Shown here: positions 1 to 4,270 of the stretch, in pieces
How the letters are laid out: each line of letters begins with the position of its first letter
How positions within the stretch are numbered: position 1 is the first letter of the stretch
The notes under the pieces: generated by a model
Database searches by the model: none
The model's input: only the letters and a program-made list of their open reading frames with translations
What the model was told of the DNA's origin: nothing
Position numbers and translations under genes: made by a program
Source: Pelotomaculum sp. UBA5255
GTDB lineage: Bacteria > Bacillota > Desulfotomaculia > Desulfotomaculales > Pelotomaculaceae
Direction of reading: 5' to 3'
Assembly (NCBI GenBank): GCA_002408725.1
Contig: DHTR01000079.1
Span: 1 to 5,036, forward strand
Length of the DNA: 5,036 nt

Positions 1-50
1 CTTGTATTTGTTTTAATGGTGTAGAATGACAACATTAAAACAAATACAAG
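1..50. repeat. Perfect 18-bp inverted repeat with 14-nt loop
   Basis: Positions 1-18 (CTTGTATTTGTTTTAATG) are the exact reverse complement of 33-50. After one mismatch (19/32) three more pairs form (20-22 with 29-31). The repeat touches the window edge, so it may be longer. It is AT-rich, and no T-run follows directly on either visible side, so it is not a typical intrinsic terminator. It lies inside the left-edge reading frame. Confidence 0.85.
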
Positions 51-143
51 CAGTGTTTTTAGAATGCACCTAAAAGCGATAGGTCCGCGCCCGACTGAAA
101 AAGCACCTATTCCTTTTAGTTTGCAATAATTGAAATTAAACAC
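1..143 (-). CDS. Partial small membrane or exported protein, N-terminal 47 codons
   Basis: The frame is open from a GTG at 141-143 to the window edge, so the C-terminus is missing. The start is chosen because a very strong Shine-Dalgarno (AGGGGGG, 151-157) sits 7 nt upstream. The peptide begins MFNFNYCKLKG and has a hydrophobic stretch, TLLVFVLMLSFYTI, at about residues 30-43. That fits a membrane anchor or late signal sequence preceded by a basic segment (GRGPIAFRCILK). I do not recognise the family. Two inverted repeats (1-50 and 70-119) lie inside this frame, which is odd for coding DNA. The alternative is therefore structured non-coding DNA or the end of a mobile element that happens to be open. 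The RBS and the hydrophobic helix favour a gene, but with limited certainty. Confidence 0.5.
   Translation of the reverse strand, partial: MFNFNYCKLKGIGAFSVGRGPIAFRCILKTLLVFVLMLSFYTIKTNT
70..119. repeat. Interrupted inverted repeat, 7 + 6 bp
   Basis: CTAAAAG (70-76) pairs with CTTTTAG (113-119), and ATAGGT (79-84) pairs with ACCTAT (105-110). A 2x2 mismatch (77-78 against 111-112) separates the two helices, and the apical loop is 20 nt and partly GC-rich (85-104). On the minus strand it would fold just after the GTG start of the left-edge gene. It resembles an RNA structure or a mobile-element end, but I cannot name a family. Confidence 0.6.
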
Positions 144-305
144 AGCATTTCCCCCCTAAACTCTTTCATTAAATTTTTCACATCTCTACTAAAGTTAAAA
201 AGTAAAACCTTACCTCACCAATATCAGATAATGTCATCTTGCAACTGTACAATTCACGTTATTACATTTCCAAGGTCTATCGGAGTAAAAACCTAGTGCC
301 AAATA
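144..305. other. AT-rich spacer, no confident gene
   Basis: This stretch lies between the left-edge gene and the TAG of the 84-codon open segment. Apart from the Shine-Dalgarno at 151-157, I see only short minus-strand ORFs of about 20 codons without ribosome binding sites. I see no convincing promoter or terminator. Confidence 0.5.
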
Positions 306-560
306 CTAAACATGAACTACAGAAAACCTCCAAATAATATTACGGCAATGATTAGCAGCCTTAATGCTTCCAGGGGAAGCGGCTAAATTATGTGGTACTT
401 CGTTAAGCTCCCTTTCTAAAATAAGGACTTGCCCGCTACCCGGTTCCCAAAAGGCAACCTTATAGTTTTCACCACCTGCATTTTCTTCAAAAAAATTTGT
501 AAGTGCATGCCATTCACATTTGTTGCTAGTAACATTATGAATTATTATTGTTAGCTTGAA
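306..560 (-). pseudogene. 84-codon open frame directly after the TAG of the coiled-coil gene; orphan C-terminal domain or start-less gene
   Basis: The frame of the upstream coiled-coil gene (561-1502) continues after its TAG at 561-563 for 84 sense codons and ends at TAG 306-308. The sequence looks like a folded protein, not noise: KCEWHALTNFFEENAGG, then YKVAFWEPGSGQVLILEREL, then HCRNIIWRFSVVH. It is rich in aromatic residues and reads like a small beta domain. No ATG, GTG or TTG lies in this frame near its beginning, and the nearest ATG-led frame is out of phase and short. Possible readings are a C-terminal domain cut off by a nonsense mutation, a separate gene that lost its start, or a stop read through. 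I do not recognise the domain. Confidence 0.5.
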
Positions 561-1502
561 CTACATATTCAGAATAAGTGTTTCCTTTTCTTGTTTTACA
601 CGTGATAATTGTATTTGGTTATTTTCCAGTGCTTCTTGTAAATATCTCACATTTTCAATCATTTTATTTTTTAATGAAACTGCACCAGTCAATGAATTAT
701 TTATCCCGGATTGAACAATCCAATCTATTATGAGCCCGTCAAAAAAATAATCTGCAAAAGCGGTAAATTTTCCGATGTCAATGGATATTCCGGGTTTTAA
801 ACATAAGTCCAGATCTTTAAGCTCCCTTAGAAATATCAGTAACTTTTGTTGAACTTGATGAACGGAATCCCTGGCATCATTTATTCTTGAGTGTTTTATA
901 GCTGTCGAGATAAGTCCTCCGCCCAACAAATCCCAAGTCCCCCAGCCTTGTGCGCTTTTCAAAGAGTCAATAACATGATTCACTTCTTCCAAAACCGCAT
1001 TCCCGGCGGCTATCGCTTCCTTCAGTTCCCTAATATTGGATTGGATACCTGTTATTTCTTCAGAAATTTGAATGACTTCCCTAGCGACGGCGCTATTATT
1101 ATTTAAAATAAAATTTTCTTTCTCTTTTAAAATATATTTGTGTTGTAATTCTATGTCTTTTAACTGGTTCATCTCTTGTTTAGTATCTTCTAACTGATCT
1201 TTTATAGCTGAAATTGAATTATTACATTCATCATACTTTAACTTAACAGCAAGATATTCCTGTCGTTCTTTTTCAAGCTGTTGCTCTTTGCTGCCCAATA
1301 TGGTGAAAAAAAGACCTGTGAGGCTTAACCCCTCCAGTTTTTTAACATCTTTGCCTTCCTTCTGCAAAACATTCTCAAGTTTAGCGAACCTTGATTTTTC
1401 CTCAATATATTTTTGCTCTAAATCGTTAAGCACAGATAAGAGTTTTTGCTTTATTCTCATTTTCTCTTTTACTTCCATGAACCTTCTGTTGAGCTCTTCC
1501 AC
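561..1502 (-). CDS. Coiled-coil protein of unknown function, 313 aa
   Basis: This is a largely alpha-helical protein with long heptad-like, Lys/Glu-rich segments at about residues 1-58, 75-185, 205-232 and 275-310, and no signal peptide or clear membrane helix. Two non-coiled islands look conserved in type: LEGLSLTGLFFTILGSKEQQ (57-75) and GWGTWDLLGGGLIST (186-200) followed by KHSRINDAR. A third, more hydrophobic patch is FADYFFDGLIIDWIV (249-263). I have the impression of having seen similar islands in unnamed Firmicute proteins but cannot give a family or function. The GTG start (1500-1502) is supported by GGGAGGGG at 1510-1517, 7 nt upstream. The stop of a decayed lipoprotein frame (1507-1509) falls between that RBS and the start, which suggests former translational coupling. 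The stop is TAG, and the frame stays open for 84 codons beyond it, so the intact protein may once have been about 398 residues. Confidence 0.85.
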   Translation of the reverse strand: MEELNRRFMEVKEKMRIKQKLLSVLNDLEQKYIEEKSRFAKLENVLQKEGKDVKKLEGLSLTGLFFTILGSKEQQLEKERQEYLAVKLKYDECNNSISAIKDQLEDTKQEMNQLKDIELQHKYILKEKENFILNNNSAVAREVIQISEEITGIQSNIRELKEAIAAGNAVLEEVNHVIDSLKSAQGWGTWDLLGGGLISTAIKHSRINDARDSVHQVQQKLLIFLRELKDLDLCLKPGISIDIGKFTAFADYFFDGLIIDWIVQSGINNSLTGAVSLKNKMIENVRYLQEALENNQIQLSRVKQEKETLILNM

Positions 1503-1506
1503 CTAT

Positions 1507-1706
1507 CTACCCCTCCCAAACACAACTGCAGTATATTACCCGTCCAACCGGGTCATCGTTTACAAAGGCATCGCCCATAGTTTTATAATATTCGTTGGCG
1601 GCAGCCATAACCGCTTTTTCCTCGCGATGAGCAACTTGTTAGCAGGAAAACAATTAGCGTCAAGTAAAAAGAAAACTGCAGTTTTAATTTTTTTGGGTAT
1701 CTTCAC
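1507..1706 (-). pseudogene. Decayed small lipoprotein gene, two apparent frameshifts
   Basis: Three consecutive frames join into one sensible protein. A GTG at 1704-1706 gives MKIPKKIKTAVFFLL (basic n-region and start of a hydrophobic core). One frame over, TLIVFLLTSCSS completes the core and a lipobox, LTSC, with its cysteine codon at 1631-1633. One more frame over, REEKAVMAAANEYYKTMGDAF runs on to a TAG at 1507-1509. Each junction is a one-base shift in the same direction. The last part resembles the first helix after the lipidation site in many Firmicute lipoproteins. After it the frame ends within 20 codons, so the gene also lacks most of its body. The last frame alone could make a 33-aa peptide from ATG 1606-1608. 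The end abuts the RBS of the coiled-coil gene. The join is inference from the peptide pattern. Confidence 0.5.
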
Positions 1707-1711
1707 TAATA

Positions 1712-1774
1712 ACACTTCTTGCCTTTAAGCAAACCCGTCTAACAAAACCTTAAAGGCAAGAAGTGTCCTTTTTT
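1712..1774 (+). terminator. Intrinsic terminator, perfect 18-bp stem, reads toward plus strand
   Basis: ACACTTCTTGCCTTTAAG (1712-1729) is exactly complementary to 1749-1766, with a 19-nt loop. CC and then six T (1769-1774) follow, as expected for Rho-independent termination of plus-strand transcripts. On the minus strand the stem is followed by TATTAGTG, not a T-run. No plus-strand gene ends here, so its transcript is unknown. It also overlaps the 3' half of a 31-codon minus-strand ORF. Confidence 0.7.
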
Positions 1775-1820
1775 CGTCAAATAATTTTAAGGCGTAACTC
1801 ACATCACCGTACCCTTTCAT
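1725..1820 (-). CDS. Possible 31-aa peptide or gene fragment
   Basis: ATG at 1818-1820 to TAA at 1725-1727 encodes a peptide starting MKGYGDVSYALKLFDEKR and ending LLDGFA. Its composition is protein-like, but there is no Shine-Dalgarno before the ATG. The frame is open a further 11 codons upstream (ending LGTVL before the Met), and the 3' half is crossed by the perfect hairpin at 1712-1766. It is more likely a remnant of a longer gene or chance than a working gene. No family recognised. Confidence 0.2.
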   Translation of the reverse strand: MKGYGDVSYALKLFDEKRTLLAFKVLLDGFA

Positions 1821-1834
1821 TAATACTGTACCAA

Positions 1835-1851
1835 AAACAAGTAGCTTGTTT
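1835..1851 (-). terminator. Weak possible terminator after the methyltransferase gene
   Basis: On the minus strand AAACAAG-CTA-CTTGTTT forms a 7-bp stem with a 3-nt loop, and two further T follow the arm, giving a run of five T. It lies 65 nt after the rlmA stop, a plausible place for termination. The stem is short and has only two G-C pairs. Confidence 0.3.
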
Positions 1852-1916
1852 CACTACCCGAGACAATAGGGGGCAACTTCTCTTGTCTGAAAAGCGCATT
1901 TTCAACACTTGATCAT

Positions 1917-2813
1917 TTAACTCACCGGCAGCACCTTTTTCCTGCCAATTAAAACATCTAAATCAACGGTTATTTCTGCTGAATTCTTTTCTGAAAATGA
2001 CTTTACCCTTTCCTCTGAGGTTGTCCATGTTAAAGGAGTCATTTGTACCAATGAATGAATTAATGAGTTATCAAGGTTCATAGTATAGCGTATTCTTAAA
2101 CTATTTACACTATGTAAGTTCTCATTAAATAAGTCAACAGTCTCTACATTAGAGTAAGACTGCTTTTCAGATTGATCAAAAAGAACTTCTCTTAATTCTT
2201 TCAAATAGCCGCTTTGAGGAACAACTTTAATCACAAAACCATCGGATTTCAACAGTCTATTAAATTCGGCATAATTTGAAGGTGCCAGGATATTAAGAAT
2301 AACATCAAACTGTTTATCCTTAAACGGTGTATTTGCAAGGTCAGCTACACACCAAATTTTATTAGTGTAGCTCTTAGAAGCTACTAAGATACCTTCTTTA
2401 GAAAGATCAATTCCTACTCCGGTTACTGTTGTTTTTGGATCAGAATTAACCATATTGCATAAGTTAGTTAGATGCGAACCCTCGCCACATCCCGTATCAA
2501 GTATAAATACTGTTCCTTTTTTCAGTACAACCTGCTTTTTTATTACTTCGGCAATTGCCTGAGTTAATGGTTCAAAAAAACCACCCTCTACAATAAGCTT
2601 CCTCCGTGCCTCGAAAAGCTGCTTGCCATACTTAGTTTTCACCGAGTGTGTGAGCAAGTTAATATATCCTTGCCTGGCAAAATCAAACGTATGATTGTTT
2701 GAGCAAATTAAGCTTTTTAATTCAAAAACCCTCATGGATGAATTACAAATAGGACACTTAAAAATATATTCAAAATCACTTACAAGTTTTACGCTCTTTA
2801 TCTTTTTGGTCAT
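1917..2813 (-). CDS. rlmA: 23S rRNA (guanine-N1)-methyltransferase, RlmA family
   Basis: This cytoplasmic SAM-dependent enzyme methylates N1 of a guanine in helix 35 of 23S rRNA. The known family members act on G745 (RlmA-I, E. coli) or G748 (RlmA-II/TlrB of Gram-positives). The N-terminal zinc module is complete: C20-P-I-C23, then C37 and H41, followed by the family signature FDFARQGYINLL (43-54). An ARRKL block (69-73) precedes the SAM-binding loop ILDTGCGEG (104-112). ADLANTPF (158-164), the LAPSNYAEFNRLLK segment and QMTPLTW (257-263) match E. coli RlmA landmarks from memory. At 298 aa it is slightly longer than E. coli RlmA (269), mainly from about 15 extra N-terminal residues. The ATG start is supported by AAGGGGA at 2824-2830, 10 nt upstream. 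The G745/G748 choice and any tylosin-type effect cannot be decided from this sequence. It stands alone, with spacers of at least 186 nt upstream and about 97 nt to the next tiny ORF. Confidence 0.93.
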   Translation of the reverse strand: MTKKIKSVKLVSDFEYIFKCPICNSSMRVFELKSLICSNNHTFDFARQGYINLLTHSVKTKYGKQLFEARRKLIVEGGFFEPLTQAIAEVIKKQVVLKKGTVFILDTGCGEGSHLTNLCNMVNSDPKTTVTGVGIDLSKEGILVASKSYTNKIWCVADLANTPFKDKQFDVILNILAPSNYAEFNRLLKSDGFVIKVVPQSGYLKELREVLFDQSEKQSYSNVETVDLFNENLHSVNSLRIRYTMNLDNSLIHSLVQMTPLTWTTSEERVKSFSEKNSAEITVDLDVLIGRKKVLPVS

Positions 2814-2999
2814 TTTAGAAAAATCCCCTTAAATTCCATGACATAACTTAGTGCAAAGTATCAATCTCGCTTTGCAGCGCTCAGTTTTTTAAAAATACAT
2901 TTCCCAAAGAAAGACCATGTTTTATAAATACTGGATGGTCGAAGCTACCCATATTTAATATTACATCCCGTATCTATGAATTTAGGGATAGTACATGCT
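2814..2999. other. 186-nt AT-rich intergenic spacer before rlmA
   Basis: It should hold the rlmA promoter, but no -35/-10 pair with normal spacing is convincing on the minus strand. The Shine-Dalgarno at 2824-2830 is the only clear element. A weak ATCCC/GGGAT inverted repeat (about 2966-2990) has only 5 bp and no T-run, so I do not call a terminator for the membrane protein gene. Confidence 0.4.
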
Positions 3000-3443
3000 T
3001 TAGCTGTTTCGCTCACCAAAACTGCTTTTTAGAGTCCGTACGCGAAGACAAATGCCGCTTAAACGACCAATCATCATCCCTAAAATCCCGCACATGATTA
3101 TATCGGCTAAGAAGTTTAATCCGATTGCCCTAGCCGCCACGACCTTTATAATGACTAAAGAAAATATGAGTATAAAATAAATCCGGTCGAAGGAAAAAGT
3201 AATAAGTTGGTACTCGGAATAAACCTGCATAGGCACAAACCTACTCATCCAAAAACCAGCAACCAGACAGATAAAAAATGGGATCATAGCCCAGAACCAA
3301 TAAAAAATACCCGATATAATGTCCTGATAGATAGATAGTCCAAAAAGCGTCAAAAACACCGCCAAAACGCCCGCCCTTATCCATATTTTGGCACGGCTCT
3401 GTTTCATAACCGCAGGTTTTCTTCTATTATCCTCCATATCCAT
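3000..3443 (-). CDS. Four-helix integral membrane protein of unknown function, 147 aa
   Basis: After a basic cytoplasmic N-terminus (residues 1-19, RRK and KQSRAK) there are four hydrophobic helices at about 20-39, 45-66, 87-104 and 111-133. The C-terminus is short and basic (RVRTLKSSFGERNS). By the positive-inside rule both ends are likely cytoplasmic. Residues between helices 2 and 3 (RFVPMQVYSEYQLITFSFDR) form a loop, and GMMIGRLSGICLRVR at the end of helix 4 is the most motif-like part. The four-helix layout recalls the CcdC/DUF1453-type small membrane proteins, but I cannot confirm that. ATG at 3441-3443 has AGGAG at 3452-3456, 8 nt upstream. The start overlaps the end of the copper-amine-oxidase-like ORF by 17 nt in another frame, suggesting co-transcription and coupling. 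Confidence 0.75.
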   Translation of the reverse strand: MDMEDNRRKPAVMKQSRAKIWIRAGVLAVFLTLFGLSIYQDIISGIFYWFWAMIPFFICLVAGFWMSRFVPMQVYSEYQLITFSFDRIYFILIFSLVIIKVVAARAIGLNFLADIIMCGILGMMIGRLSGICLRVRTLKSSFGERNS

Positions 3444-3696
3444 AACTCTTTCTCCTACCTTTAACCATATCTATATTTGGCCATAGTATACATCCTTCTG
3501 TGGCAGTATATGTTTCAATGGTTATTACTTTCTTTTTACTATCCCATTGAACACTTGCCCCGAAATACTCCCCAACAAACCGTAGCGGAACCAGGGTGCA
3601 GCCGTTTGTAATTTTGGCCGGCACATCAAGGTTGACAACTTCACCGTTCACATGGGCTACCAAGCCTCCGATTCTAAGCTCTATTTTTCCGGCATG
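3427..3696 (-). pseudogene. Lone copper amine oxidase N-terminal-like domain, truncated or frameshifted
   Basis: The peptide VAHVNGEVVNLDVPAKI, TLVPLRFVGEYFGASVQWD and KKKVITIE matches the conserved core of the copper amine oxidase N-terminal-like (stalk) domain. This roughly 50-residue beta-rich module is usually found in exported Firmicute proteins. The frame is open from 3696; its first domain strand, KIELRIGG, lies upstream of the first usual start codon (TTG 3661-3663). That TTG has GGAGG only 1 nt away, too close to work well, so the start is unclear. No signal peptide is present. Removing one A from an A5 run (3684-3688, TTTTT on plus) would join it to an ATG at 3713-3715 and give MVNYSLTCRKIELRIGG. 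After the domain an unrelated tail (WPNIDMVKGRRKSYGYGG) overlaps the next gene by 17 nt. It is probably a decayed fragment, though a small intracellular protein from the TTG is possible. Confidence 0.6.
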
Positions 3697-3724
3697 TCAA
3701 GCTATAGTTTACCATCCCGTAGCA

Positions 3725-3733
3725 ATTATACCA
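3725..3733 (-). promoter_or_regulatory. Extended -10 promoter for the copper-amine-oxidase-like/membrane protein pair
   Basis: On the minus strand TGG-TATAAT is a perfect extended -10 (TGnTATAAT), with the hexamer at 3725-3730. The best -35 is TTGTGA (3751-3756), but its spacer is 20 nt, too long for standard sigma-A. Recognition would therefore rest on the TGn motif. Transcription would start near 3717-3719, just after the upstream operon's terminator. Confidence 0.55.
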
Positions 3734-3776
3734 TATATTCCTATGTAAACTCACAACAAGAACTATCCTACTGTGA

Positions 3777-3820
3777 CTAAAAACACCCCTTGAATCCCAT
3801 CGGGTATACAAGGGGTGTTT
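3777..3820 (-). terminator. Strong intrinsic terminator of the SDH-like/ferredoxin operon
   Basis: A perfect 12-bp stem, 3781-3792 (AAACACCCCTTG) with 3809-3820, has a 16-nt loop that can form a further CCC/GGG pairing (3796-3798 with 3802-3804). On the minus strand the stem ends in TTT followed by TT, giving a run of five T. It begins 17 nt after the stop of the small basic protein, so it closes the operon. Confidence 0.8.
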
Positions 3821-3837
3821 AAAATGTTCATTTCCCG

Positions 3838-3975
3838 TTATTTTTTTCTCAGCGTTTCTTTCTGGCGCCGAAGCTTACGGAATCTTTCCGCCATCCTGAT
3901 TTTGAACTCCTCGATTTCCAGGGTACCGGCAGGATTGGCGTTAATATTGAGTTTTTCCTTGTCCTCTTCTCCCAA
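3838..3975 (-). CDS. Small highly charged protein (45 aa) downstream of ferredoxin
   Basis: This is the last gene of the redox operon, 35 nt after the ferredoxin stop and just before the terminator. The peptide begins MGEEDKEKLNINANPAG and ends with a basic helix, RMAERFRKLRRQKETLRKK. It has no cysteine, signal peptide or membrane segment. The acidic front, NPAG turn and basic helical tail suggest a binding or adaptor peptide, but I do not recognise a family. TTG at 3973-3975 is chosen because the G-rich Shine-Dalgarno (3983-3989) sits 7 nt away. An in-frame GTG at 3979-3981 would add two residues but lies almost on the RBS. A conserved position and a clean stop-to-terminator distance support a real gene. 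Confidence 0.6.
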   Translation of the reverse strand: MGEEDKEKLNINANPAGTLEIEEFKIRMAERFRKLRRQKETLRKK

Positions 3976-4010
3976 GCTCACACCCCCCCGGCCAATGCCC
4001 TGTTTAGCTG

Positions 4011-4199
4011 CTATTCTTCGCTAATAGCGCTGGTGGGGCAGGCATCCACCGCTTCGTGGGCCAATTCCTCCATGTCTGAAGGTACTTCTTCCACAATATT
4101 ATGGGCTTTCTCATTCTCATTCCAGTCAAAAATATCCGGACATAGATCAATACACGCACCGCAGCTGATGCACAATTCCTGATCAACTTCCACTCGCAA
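4011..4199 (-). CDS. Small single-cluster [4Fe-4S] ferredoxin, about 62-65 aa
   Basis: This is a soluble one-electron carrier. Numbered from the upstream GTG (4206-4208), Cys13, Cys16 and Cys19 in CISCGAC plus Cys57 in DACPTSAI supply one [4Fe-4S] cluster. The second half lacks the CxxCxxC needed for a second cluster. Cys23 (DLCP) is an extra cysteine. In D. gigas-type ferredoxins its counterpart forms a disulfide with a Cys about 7-8 residues before the last CP, but here that partner is absent. DIFDWNENEKAH and VPSDMEELAHEAVDACP match clostridial and Desulfovibrio-type mono-cluster ferredoxins. TTG at 4197-4199 (RVEVDQELCIS) is preferred because AGGGGGTG (4206-4213) lies 6 nt upstream; the GTG start would overlap that RBS and add three residues. 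It lies 62-71 nt after the SDH-like iron-sulfur gene, in the same apparent operon, so it is a likely redox partner of that enzyme. Confidence 0.92.
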   Translation of the reverse strand: MRVEVDQELCISCGACIDLCPDIFDWNENEKAHNIVEEVPSDMEELAHEAVDACPTSAISEE

Positions 4200-4270
4200 A
4201 GATAACACCCCCTGTCAGATTAAAAGCAGTAATAGTTTGGCTTAAAAGGCACAAATTATGTAGTCTACTA

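Noticed and set aside
891..1106. 71-codon plus-strand open frame
   Set aside because: Antisense shadow of the coiled-coil gene, without a motif.
1288..1728. 146-codon plus-strand open frame ending just before the terminator T-run, which could explain that terminator
   Set aside because: Most of it is antisense to the coiled-coil gene and the lipoprotein relic, its N-terminal half is Ser/Phe/Leu-rich as expected for the reverse of Lys/Glu codons, and its stop lies inside the terminator stem. I saw no good RBS.
1775..1780. TTGACG on the minus strand as a -35 box for the lipoprotein relic
   Set aside because: No acceptable -10 hexamer at 16-18 nt; the place is occupied by the hairpin.
1861..1888. 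AGACAA/TTGTCT inverted repeat after rlmA
   Set aside because: Only 6 bp with a 16-nt loop and no adjacent T-run; not distinguishable from chance.
3815..4024. 69-codon plus-strand open frame after the operon terminator
   Set aside because: Antisense to the small basic protein; its Ser/Leu/Arg-rich peptide is the expected shadow.
4004..4186. 60-codon minus-strand frame overlapping the ferredoxin
   Set aside because: Shifted-frame shadow of the ferredoxin, which has the complete cysteine motif in its own frame.
4209..4270. Possible internal promoter between the iron-sulfur gene and the ferredoxin
   Set aside because: The stretch is AT-rich, but candidate hexamers (TTGTGC and TATTAC) are only 14 nt apart.
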